The notes under the pieces were generated by a model. The model had not been told where the DNA came from and made no database searches. It saw nothing but the letters and a program-made list of their open reading frames with translations. Source: Thermoplasmata archaeon (lineage in GTDB: Archaea > Thermoplasmatota > Thermoplasmata > Halarchaeoplasmatales > Halarchaeoplasmataceae). From it: a stretch of DNA of 11,125 nt. A program made the translations under genes and the position numbers. Shown here piece by piece: positions 1-8,055 of this stretch (its first letter is position 1; each line of letters starts with the position of its first letter). Where the stretch lies: the NCBI GenBank assembly GCA_019594025.1, contig JAFDUB010000053.1:1-11125 (forward strand), written 5' to 3'.

Positions 1-3000
1 GTGTAAGTGCCCGTGTCCTCGGTATCGTTGACTATGTTGCTCCAAGTATCCCCTCCGTCGTAGCTGATATCTATATCGACACCTGTGATATCACCGTCAC
101 CGGAGGTGGTTGTCCAGTTGATGTGATGATCCCTACCCAAGACCCATGTATCGCCACCTGTGGGGCTGGTCAAAGTGATCGAAGGTGACTCAAAGCTCCA
201 GCCGTTTGGCACGGTCCAAGGATATCTATCCTGGTTGCCGTCTCCTGTGATGTTCCGAGGTAAGTCAACTATACCGTCACTTCCAGGCTCATCCTGTCCA
301 GGGCCGCTGTGATCATCCGGTCCGGTCCAATCCGACCAGTAGTTACCGCCGGACGGATACCCGTTGTCCCATATATTGTTCCCGTCGTCGTAGGCCTGTA
401 CGGTGTTGTTGATGAAGTTGTTGTGGTAGATCATGTTGTCGTTGGACGAATACAGGTATACGCCGTAGGAGTTGTTCACAAGGGTACTGTTAACGATGAT
501 ATTGTTATCCGAATAACCCATCAGGATACCGACGCTGCCGCCTTGAACGGAAACGCTGAATATCTCCAGATCTTCACTATCGGCGACTATCAACTGACCT
601 AGATCTCCGGTTATATCCCCCTCAATAGCCTCTTTTATGTATATCACCGGTAAACCGTTGACGGTGTTGTTTTCATCCATGGAATGGCTGTTCCAATTGG
701 AGGCGTCCCAACCACCACTGATCATCATACCCGAGTCGTGCATCTCATTGCCCTTTAGCACGCAAGAAAAAGACGATGAGAGATGTATCGCATGCTGAGA
801 GGCTTGCAAAATAGTGTTGTTATATATATCTACGTTCGAACTACTGTGTATCTCTATTCCGTTACCTTGAGGATCCGAGATGATATTCTCTATGATCATA
901 TTGTTTGAACTTGCTACATATATCCCATGGGATGAACTGTTATCTATCGTATTTGCAAACACAGTATTGGTAGTTCCGATAAGATAGATACTGTACCCTC
1001 CACTGTTGAAGATGGTGTTGTTGGATAATAAATTGTTATCTGAGGTCGTATAGATACTCTCCTCTACGCTGTTTTCGATGGTATTCCAAACTATCTCGTT
1101 ATCGCTTCCAAGTGTATAGATACCAACAGTGCATTCAATGAGTGTGTTGTTCGATATGATATTGTTGGTCGCAGAAGCAAGTATGCCCCGTGCGGCCTTT
1201 TCAACGGTATTGTTATGTATGATATTGTCGTTGCAATTGCTTTCTACATGTATTCCATATGCGTTCTCAGCATCTTGATGAGGTATGATCTGATTATTCA
1301 CTATCTCGGTTTCGAGGGTGGTGTATGGTGAATGAGTCCTCACGTATACACCACGGTCAAAAAAGTCTGTTATAGTATTCCCCTTTACAATATTGTAATG
1401 TGATCTTCTATACAGCTGAATACCGTCACCGTGGATCACGTTGTTATCGAATGAATTATAACGTGAATAAAACAAGCTCCCGCCTATGTTAATAACATCT
1501 AGCTGTATGTTGTAGACGCTGTGTTCTGCGATGGTGTTGTTCGAAAAGATATTGTTGTTCGAACCTTGCAGGAAAAAGCCACGCTGCGTATTATTGGTAA
1601 CTGTATTACCATCGTACGTATTCTCATCGGCCCTTAACAAGTAAAATCCTACACCGCCGTTGTCACGTACAGTGTTGTTCAAAAAGTGATTGTTGGAGGG
1701 TATGTTTCCGGAAGAACCGTCTACGTACACACCGATGTCATCGTTGTATCGTATGGTGTTGTTAAGGACGACATTATCGGTTGAGCTGGAATGAACATAC
1801 ATACCGAAAGAGGACCCCATCTCGATCAGATTATCCCGGATCGAACCATCGCTTGATCTATCTATATGGAGACCATGATCCCTGCTACCGATCATCTTGG
1901 ACCCCTGTACAAACGCTCGGTTCGACCTTTCAAGCAATATACCTACTTTTTCACTTTGGTGGATCTCACTTCCTACAACGGTACAGTCGTGGGATCGATG
2001 AAGGTATATAGCTTCATGACTTAAACCCACCATGGTACAATTACTGATAGTCACCTCGTTCGAGAATCCGGTCAAAACCGCTGTGCTTCCACCCAAGAAC
2101 TCCTGATCCTCCACGGTCACATCCGTGCTGCTGACAACTATGACCTGACCCGCACCTGATGGAACTGTCACGTTCTCTTGACTTTTTATGTAATAAACCG
2201 TTTTTCCGTTCACCGTATTGTTCGTATCTATGGTGTGTGAATTCCAGTCGGCCTCCCAATCTCCAAACATAAATATACCGTTGTTCATCATCGTATTGTT
2301 CAACAGGTGACACCACCGAACCGAATCAAGAAAAATGCCGTGTCCGGTATTGTTGGAGATCATATTGTTGCTGATAGTGTTTGAGTAGCCTCCAACCAAA
2401 ATCCCGTTGCCAGTGTTGTCAAATATATCATTATACTCTATAGTACTGCTACGAAGACTTCCATAGATACCGTGTCCATGGTTGTCATATATGTTATTGC
2501 CCGTGAAGACCTGGTCTTCACCATGGTTTTCGATACCATTTCCGTTATCTGATATGGTGTTGTTGATATAGTCGTTCCATGTAACTACACTAAAATCGAT
2601 CAAAATACCGGATCCGGTGTTGTTGTAAATGGTATTATTCGATACGGTGTTATAACGAGTTCTACTTTGCACCAACACTATACCTATATTGTTATCAGAT
2701 AAGATGTTATTATCGATCATATTATATTCCGTATGTGGGTTTGGGTGTTCGAAAGAGTTTCTAAGGTGTATCCCACGATTGCTATTATGGGAAAACGTGT
2801 TGTTAATGATGATGTTATTCCGGGAAACATCGAACTGCATCCCGTAACCATTGAGCATGATGGTGTTATTGTCAAATATATTATGATCAGCCCGATCGAC
2901 ATTTATGCCATAAGCATTGGATTCCACCAAATTGTTGAACATTGAGTTATGATTCGCTCTTCGGAAAAAGATAGCATAATTGTGATCCTTGACGGTATTG

Positions 3001-3731
3001 TTGTATATCGTACAGTAGTCACTATCACGTATCTCTATGCCGTAGCTGGTGTCCACGATAGTATTATCACGGAATTCATTATTATCGGAATTCGTCAAAA
3101 ATACACCGAAGCTCGTGCAGCCGCTTACATTGTTGTTCAAGATAAGATTAAATTCACTGGAATCGTGGATATTTATTCCTGTAGAGCCCCCATAGACCAC
3201 GTTATCCCTGAGCTCGTTGTCCGATGAATGCATCATGTATATCCCATTGGGATTGTTGTAAACTATACAGTCCACTATGGTTCCGTTGGTCACCTCATGG
3301 AGATATATGCCCGAATTTTCATAGAACTCGGCACTGTTGCCACTGGAATTGTAAACATAATTGTCCCTAACCTCGAAGTGGACCGTTGTATTGCCTATGA
3401 ATATGCAGTTACCGAGTCCCTCCCCGTCGATCTCGTAACCCTCAATTATGTAAGGATCTCCCTCAGAACCGTCTCCCGTCCAGTCTTCGGTATCAGCCTG
3501 TTCCTCGAAGTCATCATCGCTGTTGATACGTATGGGCTCCCTAGTGGTGTGATCTCCCATGGTTTTGAATCGAAAGTGCCGATCTACCACTTTTTCTTCT
3601 TTGAGAGTATGCACAACCAGTATTTCATCTTCCTTTTCCAAGGACGACTCTACACCCCCCTTTACCGTTGCGAGCGCTACACTCAAAACCAGCATCAGAA
3701 TTACGATATACGTACATCTCTTAGATCTCAT
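1..3731 (-). CDS. Giant secreted NosD-type right-handed beta-helix protein (partial, C-terminus off window)
   Basis: I read this frame line by line. It has no stop over 1243 codons and is still open at base 1. Residues 1-23 form a signal peptide (basic RSKR, then a hydrophobic stretch YIVILMLVLSVALA). From about residue 85 (GDPYIIEGYEIDG) to about 1110 there are dozens of roughly 23-residue coils with NNT, GI and N-x-F patterns, typical of parallel beta-helix (NosD/PbH1) proteins. Two larger related modules sit at about 489-580 and 1006-1095. A typical archaeal end-cap follows (NNIWDNGYPSGGNYWSDW, about 1118-1135). From about 1181 an Ig-like domain begins (DGGDTW motif) and is cut by the window edge. 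The many N-x-T sites suggest N-glycosylation at the cell surface. The beta-helix fold is clear, but ligand and role are unknown. ATG 3731 is used; an in-frame TTG at 3740 (adding MKK) lies 6 nt after AAGGAG and is an alternative. Confidence 0.93.
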   Translation of the reverse strand, partial: MRSKRCTYIVILMLVLSVALATVKGGVESSLEKEDEILVVHTLKEEKVVDRHFRFKTMGDHTTREPIRINSDDDFEEQADTEDWTGDGSEGDPYIIEGYEIDGEGLGNCIFIGNTTVHFEVRDNYVYNSSGNSAEFYENSGIYLHEVTNGTIVDCIVYNNPNGIYMMHSSDNELRDNVVYGGSTGINIHDSSEFNLILNNNVSGCTSFGVFLTNSDNNEFRDNTIVDTSYGIEIRDSDYCTIYNNTVKDHNYAIFFRRANHNSMFNNLVESNAYGINVDRADHNIFDNNTIMLNGYGMQFDVSRNNIIINNTFSHNSNRGIHLRNSFEHPNPHTEYNMIDNNILSDNNIGIVLVQSRTRYNTVSNNTIYNNTGSGILIDFSVVTWNDYINNTISDNGNGIENHGEDQVFTGNNIYDNHGHGIYGSLRSSTIEYNDIFDNTGNGILVGGYSNTISNNMISNNTGHGIFLDSVRWCHLLNNTMMNNGIFMFGDWEADWNSHTIDTNNTVNGKTVYYIKSQENVTVPSGAGQVIVVSSTDVTVEDQEFLGGSTAVLTGFSNEVTISNCTMVGLSHEAIYLHRSHDCTVVGSEIHQSEKVGILLERSNRAFVQGSKMIGSRDHGLHIDRSSDGSIRDNLIEMGSSFGMYVHSSSTDNVVLNNTIRYNDDIGVYVDGSSGNIPSNNHFLNNTVRDNGGVGFYLLRADENTYDGNTVTNNTQRGFFLQGSNNNIFSNNTIAEHSVYNIQLDVINIGGSLFYSRYNSFDNNVIHGDGIQLYRRSHYNIVKGNTITDFFDRGVYVRTHSPYTTLETEIVNNQIIPHQDAENAYGIHVESNCNDNIIHNNTVEKAARGILASATNNIISNNTLIECTVGIYTLGSDNEIVWNTIENSVEESIYTTSDNNLLSNNTIFNSGGYSIYLIGTTNTVFANTIDNSSSHGIYVASSNNMIIENIISDPQGNGIEIHSSSNVDIYNNTILQASQHAIHLSSSFSCVLKGNEMHDSGMMISGGWDASNWNSHSMDENNTVNGLPVIYIKEAIEGDITGDLGQLIVADSEDLEIFSVSVQGGSVGILMGYSDNNIIVNSTLVNNSYGVYLYSSNDNMIYHNNFINNTVQAYDDGNNIWDNGYPSGGNYWSDWTGPDDHSGPGQDEPGSDGIVDLPRNITGDGNQDRYPWTVPNGWSFESPSITLTSPTGGDTWVLGRDHHINWTTTSGDGDITGVDIDISYDGGDTWSNIVNDTEDTGTY

Positions 3732-3740
3732 TTTTTTCAA

Positions 3741-3786
3741 CTCCAACTCCTTAATAGATATAGGTATATACTTTTAACAATATAAA
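3741..3786 (-). promoter_or_regulatory. Promoter and ribosome binding site of the beta-helix gene
   Basis: On the minus strand, CTTTATATT (TATA box, 3779-3786) predicts a transcription start near 3755. The short leader carries AAGGAG (3747-3752) and a second GGAG (3741-3744), in tandem GGAGTTG units. The nearer one is 9 nt from ATG 3731; the farther one is 6 nt from the alternative TTG at 3740. This gene therefore seems to use a Shine-Dalgarno leader, unlike the apparently leaderless genes elsewhere in the window. Confidence 0.55.
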
Positions 3787-3830
3787 GTTTGCTATATGTA
3801 CATCTGAATCGTAGAGGATGCATGTAGCTA

Positions 3831-3852
3831 GATAGATGTACTTAGATCTATC
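3831..3852. repeat. Perfect inverted repeat between divergent promoters, operator candidate
   Basis: GATAGAT (3831-3837) and ATCTATC (3846-3852) are perfect inverted copies with an 8-nt spacer. A second inverted pair, GTACATCT (3798-3805) and AGATGTAC (3834-3841), shares the middle copy. The site lies about 30 bases upstream of the plus-strand TATA box and about 45 bases upstream of the minus-strand one, where a dimeric regulator could affect both genes. The repeats are seen directly; an operator role is inferred. Confidence 0.35.
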
Positions 3853-3882
3853 CAAAGGGTGATTTTTCACAAGTCCACAATA

Positions 3883-3902
3883 CTTATATATCATACATAT
3901 AA
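3883..3902 (+). promoter_or_regulatory. Promoter of the mevalonate-pathway operon
   Basis: Two overlapping TATA-like elements are present. CTTATATA (3883-3890) is the better match and predicts a start near 3914, giving a leader of about 12 nt. ACATATAA (3895-3902) is centred 27 nt before ATG 3926 and would give a leaderless mRNA. There is no Shine-Dalgarno sequence before the first gene, which fits either reading. Confidence 0.55.
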
Positions 3903-3925
3903 CTATTTACGAGAACGTTCACACG

Positions 3926-4870
3926 ATGAGTAGATGTGATAACATGGCAGAAGGAAAAGGCTATGGAAAGTGTATACTTTTTAATGAGCATTTCGTGGTG
4001 TATGACATCCCGTCCATCGTTTCGGCCATCGGTGACCACACTCTAGCCACGGTGGAAGCTACCGATTCCGGTGGCGTTCGATTGATCGATGAAAGACCGG
4101 CCACTCCAGGATATAAGGAGGAAAAATTGGAGCATCAAAAGGATTCTCTGCAGAGGATATTGGATGCCATGGATATAGACCAAGAGGAAGATCTGAAGAT
4201 AACCCTTGAAGGGAACCTGTACTGCGCCTCGGGTATAGGAGCTTCCGCCGCATCCTGCACGGCGATAGCTAGAGCGTTGAACCAATTTTTCGACATGGGA
4301 TTGGATGACGACCAGATAAACGACATCGCCTATGAGGGAGAAAAAGGATATCACGGGGAACCCTCCGGGGTCGACAATGCGGCCTCTACATATGGAGGGA
4401 TGATATGGTTCGTCAGAGGAGAAAAGAATACCTTCGAACCCCTCTCTTTAAAAGAACCTATCGAGATAGTCATGGGAAATACAGGAAGGGTCGCCAACAC
4501 CAAAGCCGCAGTCGCCGGCGTCAAGGAACGCAAAGAAAAATATCCGGAAAGATACGAGGAAATATTTGAGGATGCACGGCAATTGGCACATGATGCACGG
4601 GATGCTTTAGAGAGAAATGATATAGAAAAAGTCGGAGAACTGATGAACACCAATCATTCACTCCTCCAGGATATAGAGGTTTCCGATGATGATCTGGACA
4701 TGCTGGTTGAGACCGCACGCTCCGCGGGAGCCGTGGGAGCGAAGATGACCGGCGGCGGCCTGGGAGGCTACATGGTGGCACTCACTCCCGGTAAAGAACT
4801 TCAGGAGAAAGTGGCTAAAGCTATCGAAGATAAAGGATTCAGGGTCCTGCGGACGAAGATAGGAGTGTGA
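3926..4870 (+). CDS. Divergent mevalonate kinase (GHMP kinase), first gene of the operon
   Basis: A GHMP-family kinase of 314 residues, the usual size for mevalonate kinase, which makes mevalonate 5-phosphate from mevalonate and ATP in the cytoplasm. Motif 1 is GKCILFNEHFVVY (14-26), the ATP loop is GIGASAAS (103-110), and motif 3 is KMTGGGLGGYMVAL (273-286). E139 and D150 in GEPSGVDNAAS match the catalytic Glu/Asp pair of animal mevalonate kinases (E193/D204 in rat), with the same 11-residue spacing. The HGxPSGVDN context resembles eukaryotic-type enzymes more than the archaeal one at 8146. Oddities: Asn20 and Asp27 replace glycines common in motif 1 (FGEH, YG), and Ala replaces the second Ser of GLGSSAA. 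ATG 3926 fits the promoter; Met7 (3944) is an alternative start. The next gene overlaps by 4 bases. Mevalonate kinase activity is likely, but another related substrate cannot be excluded. Confidence 0.82.
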   Translation: MSRCDNMAEGKGYGKCILFNEHFVVYDIPSIVSAIGDHTLATVEATDSGGVRLIDERPATPGYKEEKLEHQKDSLQRILDAMDIDQEEDLKITLEGNLYCASGIGASAASCTAIARALNQFFDMGLDDDQINDIAYEGEKGYHGEPSGVDNAASTYGGMIWFVRGEKNTFEPLSLKEPIEIVMGNTGRVANTKAAVAGVKERKEKYPERYEEIFEDARQLAHDARDALERNDIEKVGELMNTNHSLLQDIEVSDDDLDMLVETARSAGAVGAKMTGGGLGGYMVALTPGKELQEKVAKAIEDKGFRVLRTKIGV

Positions 4871-6192
4871 AGAGCAAAATGCATCTCAGACCGTTTTTAG
4901 ATAAGCTTGAGGATAAAGGTGAATTGATACGCATCGATAAGGAAGTCAGCCATAAATACGAATTGGCTAATGTGATGAATTCTCTTGGGGAAAAACCGAC
5001 CATATTTGAAGATGTGAAGGGATTTTCATTCCCTGTTTTCGGCGGGATCACCTCGGACAGGGACCTGATCGCTGAGAGCATGGGCACCGAGAAAAAGATG
5101 CTGCTGCCTAAACTTGTCGACGCCCTGCGTGATCCTACTCCATGTGAGATGGTGTCTAAGGCACCCTGCCAAGAAGTCGTATTGAAGGACGAGGAGGTAG
5201 ACTTGGATATGCTACCTATGTTACACCATCTTCCAGGTGACGGCGGTCGATACGGAACCGCGACCGTGGCAGTCATCAAAGATCCTGAGACAGGGAGGAA
5301 CGCTTCTTATCACCGGATCATGCAGGTGGGAAAAAATAGATGCACCGCGAGGTTGATCCCAAAAAGGCAAACAAGGACCACCTACGATAAGATAGACGGA
5401 GACCTAGAGATGGCGATCTGCGTCGGTAATTCGGTGGAGGTCATGGTCGCAGCTTCTTTGGGGCCGCCTCCAGGAGTGGACGAGCTGGAGATAGCGAATT
5501 CACTAGATGAAACACCTCTGGTCAAATGTGTCACAAAGGACCTCGAGGTTCCGGCACGATCGGAGTTCGTTCTAGAAGGCAGGATCACCCGGGAATTGGA
5601 CAGGGAAGGGCCCTTCGTGGATCTGACGGAAACCAGAGATGTAGAGCGTCAGGAGCCCGTGTTCGTGATAGACTGTATAACCCACCGTACCAACGCGATG
5701 TGGCAGATGTTGCTGCCCGGCAGGATGGAGCACAAGATACTCATGGGCATGCCCAAAGAACCTACCATATATGACAAGGTTTCTCAGGTATGCGACTGCA
5801 AAAATGTCCTTATCACTCTTGGAGGCGGTTCCTGGCTCCACGGTATCGTACAGATAAAAAAAGAAGAGGAGGAGGACGGTAAGAAGGCCATCGAGGCGGC
5901 TTTCAAGGGCCACGGCTCCATGAAGCACGTTGTTGTGGTTGACGAGGACGTAGACATCTATGACCCTCGTAAGGTCGAGTGGGCTATAGCCACTCGATTC
6001 CAGGGCGACAAAGATCTGGTGGTCAAATCGGATCAACCGGGTTCTTCATTAGATCCGAGCGGAGATCATTCTGGTAAAAAAACGAAGACCGCTAAGGTGG
6101 GTGTAGATGCTACCATACCACGGGACGTGGATCCTGTAAAATACAAGAAGGAAGAATATGGGGAAGTAGATGTAGATGATTACCTGCGGTGA
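4867..6192 (+). CDS. UbiD-family decarboxylase, probable trans-anhydromevalonate 5-phosphate decarboxylase
   Basis: A UbiD-family, prenylated-FMN-dependent decarboxylase of 441 residues. In the archaeal mevalonate pathway (described in Aeropyrum pernix) such an enzyme converts trans-anhydromevalonate 5-phosphate to isopentenyl phosphate and CO2. The specific substrate is inferred from direct linkage to both phosphomevalonate dehydratase genes. Visible active-site parts: N145 and R150 in NASYHRIMQ, E206 in GVDELEIA, and E247/D252 in REGPFVD, matching the Arg-Glu-acid triad and two metal ligands of characterised UbiD/Fdc enzymes. I see no His where a third metal ligand is expected (about 166-169, PKRQ). 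The C-terminus is charged and acidic. GTG 4867 forms a GTGA overlap with the kinase stop. ATG 4879 (437 residues) is a credible alternative because AGGAG at 4861-4865 is too close to the GTG. Confidence 0.88.
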   Translation: MKSKMHLRPFLDKLEDKGELIRIDKEVSHKYELANVMNSLGEKPTIFEDVKGFSFPVFGGITSDRDLIAESMGTEKKMLLPKLVDALRDPTPCEMVSKAPCQEVVLKDEEVDLDMLPMLHHLPGDGGRYGTATVAVIKDPETGRNASYHRIMQVGKNRCTARLIPKRQTRTTYDKIDGDLEMAICVGNSVEVMVAASLGPPPGVDELEIANSLDETPLVKCVTKDLEVPARSEFVLEGRITRELDREGPFVDLTETRDVERQEPVFVIDCITHRTNAMWQMLLPGRMEHKILMGMPKEPTIYDKVSQVCDCKNVLITLGGGSWLHGIVQIKKEEEEDGKKAIEAAFKGHGSMKHVVVVDEDVDIYDPRKVEWAIATRFQGDKDLVVKSDQPGSSLDPSGDHSGKKTKTAKVGVDATIPRDVDPVKYKKEEYGEVDVDDYLR

Positions 6193-6493
6193 AGGTAAAT
6201 ATAAGGTGTGGTTGAAAACTCACAAAATAGGCGAGGATCGGTTATACATCCTAGGCGGCGGAGAAAGACCTCACATCGGCAGTATGGTGGTCAAGGAGCC
6301 GGGTGAAGATGTGCGCAGCATCGTCCTTGATGATCACAAGGACCACGTGGTGATGAAACCCTTGGCCGAGAAGGGTTGTGAAAAATATGGTACCACTATC
6401 GTCGTGGTCGGAGGCATCCACATCGAGGATGCTTCAAAAGAAGAGATAGATATGATAGTTGAAAATTGTAAAGAGTTGATGAGATGTATCTGA
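6176..6493 (+). CDS. LpdD-like small protein, probable prenylated-FMN chaperone
   Basis: A 105-residue protein resembling LpdD, the small subunit-D protein encoded with bacterial gallate decarboxylase, whose family has been described as prenylated-flavin chaperones. Supporting motifs are GGGERPHIG (27-35) and GGIHIEDAS (79-87), both characteristic glycine/histidine segments as I recall the family. There is no signal peptide or membrane segment, so it should be cytoplasmic. It lies between a UbiD-type decarboxylase, which needs prenylated FMN, and the dehydratase genes. It overlaps the former by 17 bases and the latter by 10, so coupled translation is likely. A role in loading or protecting the cofactor of the decarboxylase is an inference from family and position. 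ATG 6176 gives ten residues before the conserved part. GTG 6206 (95 residues), preceded by GAAGGT at 9 nt, is an alternative start. Confidence 0.72.
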   Translation: MITCGEGKYKVWLKTHKIGEDRLYILGGGERPHIGSMVVKEPGEDVRSIVLDDHKDHVVMKPLAEKGCEKYGTTIVVVGGIHIEDASKEEIDMIVENCKELMRCI

Positions 6494-7671
6494 GCAAAGA
6501 AGAAGAGGCTATTCTAGAAGGAGAAAAGGGCACGGTCAAGGAAAAGATGATGCGACTGCTAACTCGACTTGGAGACATATACGGAGCGGATAAGATGATC
6601 CCTGTTGGGTCGGTTCAGGTCTCTGGAGTGTCATACAAATCTGTAGGTGACCCTGGCATGGCCTTTCTGGAAGACATGGCATCTAAGGGAGCTGAAGTAT
6701 CGGTACTCACATTCTTGAATCCTGCAGGTATGGATCTAGAGGATTGGAAAGAGATCGGTTTTCCTGAAGATTTTGCGGAAAATCAACTCCGTATCATGAA
6801 CGCTTTCAAAGAGATGGGGATAGTTGTCACTTCCACATGCACTCCGTACCTAGCTGGAAATCTACCTCGCTTTAGAGAACATATCGCATGGTCCGAATCC
6901 TCGGCAGTTTCCTTCGCCAATTCCGTCATATCCGCGAGGACGAATCGAGAAGGAGGTCCCAGTGCACTAGCAGCAGCCATACTTGGTAAAACACCGAATT
7001 ACGGACTGCACCTTGACGAGAACCGAAAGCCAGATGTATTAGTGGACGTATCCTGCGATATCAGATCGGATGCCGATTTCGGCGCGCTGGGCTGGCATAT
7101 AGGTAAACTGGTGGAAAGTGATATTCCATATTTCAAAGGTCTGCCCGAGTGGTCTACCACTGACGATCTAAAGAGCCTAGGTGCGGCGATGGCAGCATCG
7201 GGTGCAGTGGCGTTATATCACGCTGAAAACTTGACCCCGGAGGCACACCTACAGGACGTTTCCGACCTTGAAAAGATCACTGTCGATGAAGAGGACATAA
7301 AAGATACATATGCGGCTCTGAACACGGGAGATGAACCGGATATAGTTATATTCGGGTGTCCACACGCATCTCTCAGAGATATAAAAAAGGTCGCAGACCA
7401 AGTCAAAGGTAAAAGCTTGAAAAAACCTATGTGGGTATGCACTTCTAGGATGATGAAAGAAGCCGCGGACCGTATGGGATACACGGATATCATCGAGGAA
7501 GCTGGCGGTCGTATCGTGGCGGATACCTGCATGGTGGTTTCACCTATAGAATCCATGGGATATGGGATAACGGGATGCAGCTCGGGAAAAGCCGCTCAGT
7601 ATCTACCAGGCTTCTGCAAGCAGAGTGTGGTATTCGATTCAGTGGATTCTCTTATAGAGGAGGTGCTGTAG
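6484..7671 (+). CDS. Phosphomevalonate dehydratase large subunit (aconitase X type)
   Basis: A 395-residue aconitase-X catalytic subunit, a full-length match to the archaeal family. With the small subunit it dehydrates mevalonate 5-phosphate to trans-anhydromevalonate 5-phosphate in the cytoplasm. Conserved features: GSVQVSGVSYKSVGDPG (42-58), STCTPYLAGN (117-126), SESSAVSFANSVISART (137-153) with the NREGGPSA that follows, FGCPHAS (290-296) and ADTCMVV (346-352). Cys119, Cys292 and Cys349 are the likely iron-sulfur ligands, by analogy with other aconitase-X proteins. Related enzymes act on cis-3-hydroxyproline in bacteria; the mevalonate neighbours support the phosphomevalonate assignment here. 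ATG 6484 overlaps the preceding gene by 10 bases, and the stop directly abuts the small-subunit start. No truncation or frameshift is seen. Confidence 0.92.
   Translation: MYLSKEEEAILEGEKGTVKEKMMRLLTRLGDIYGADKMIPVGSVQVSGVSYKSVGDPGMAFLEDMASKGAEVSVLTFLNPAGMDLEDWKEIGFPEDFAENQLRIMNAFKEMGIVVTSTCTPYLAGNLPRFREHIAWSESSAVSFANSVISARTNREGGPSALAAAILGKTPNYGLHLDENRKPDVLVDVSCDIRSDADFGALGWHIGKLVESDIPYFKGLPEWSTTDDLKSLGAAMAASGAVALYHAENLTPEAHLQDVSDLEKITVDEEDIKDTYAALNTGDEPDIVIFGCPHASLRDIKKVADQVKGKSLKKPMWVCTSRMMKEAADRMGYTDIIEEAGGRIVADTCMVVSPIESMGYGITGCSSGKAAQYLPGFCKQSVVFDSVDSLIEEVL
7657..7665 (+). promoter_or_regulatory. Strong Shine-Dalgarno site inside the large-subunit gene
   Basis: GAGGAGGTG lies in the last codons of the large-subunit gene, 6 nt before the small-subunit ATG at 7672. 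It fixes the small-subunit start and would support balanced translation of the two subunits. It is the clearest ribosome binding site in the operon. Confidence 0.75.
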
Positions 7672-8055
7672 ATGGGTCGTATGATATCCCCGGGTAAAGC
7701 GGAAGCCGAGGCAATAGTTTCAGAAGAACCCATCGGATTCTACGGCGGTGTCGATATCGAAACGGGAGTGGTCATCGAGAAGGGTCATCCCCTGGAAGGT
7801 GAATGTGTCACCGGGAAGATCCTTATATTTCCCAGAGGCAAAGGTTCAACGGTGGGTTCTTACGTGATCTACGGATTGGAGAAAAACGATGTGGGTCCCG
7901 CTGCCATCGTGAACGAGGAAACGGAGACCATCGTGGCTACAGGAGCGATATTGGCAGGCATACCATGCATAGATCAGATCGATATCTCACAATTCAAAAG
8001 CGGAGACATGCTCAAATTAGATGCTGATAAGGGCAGGGTGGAAAAAATTGACTGA
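7672..8055 (+). CDS. Phosphomevalonate dehydratase small subunit (aconitase X swivel domain)
   Basis: A 127-residue protein of the DUF126/aconitase-X small-subunit family, the swivelling beta-barrel part of aconitase that is encoded as a separate chain in archaea. The signature PRGKGSTVGSYV (54-65) is intact. Ser59, in RGKGS, corresponds to the conserved serine thought to take part in catalysis. PAAIVNEETE (76-85) and GAILAGIPCID (91-101) are also family-typical. It pairs with the large subunit upstream, whose stop codon touches this start, to form the heterodimer that makes trans-anhydromevalonate 5-phosphate. It is the last clear gene of the operon; a 90-base spacer with a new promoter follows. 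Confidence 0.92.
   Translation: MGRMISPGKAEAEAIVSEEPIGFYGGVDIETGVVIEKGHPLEGECVTGKILIFPRGKGSTVGSYVIYGLEKNDVGPAAIVNEETETIVATGAILAGIPCIDQIDISQFKSGDMLKLDADKGRVEKID

Noticed and set aside
1..3400. Repeated GTTGTT-like DNA as a CRISPR or satellite array
   Set aside because: The similarity comes from recurrent NNT codons in beta-helix coils. Repeats are degenerate, in frame, and without constant spacers.
3228..3785. Long plus-strand open frames within 309-3785, including one of 185 codons
   Set aside because: They are antisense shadows of the beta-helix gene, which is open for 1243 codons on the minus strand with clear repeats and a signal peptide. Their translations lack domain features.
4043..5279. 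Minus-strand open frames opposite the first kinase and the decarboxylase
   Set aside because: They are antisense to genes with intact catalytic motifs and have no domain signal of their own.
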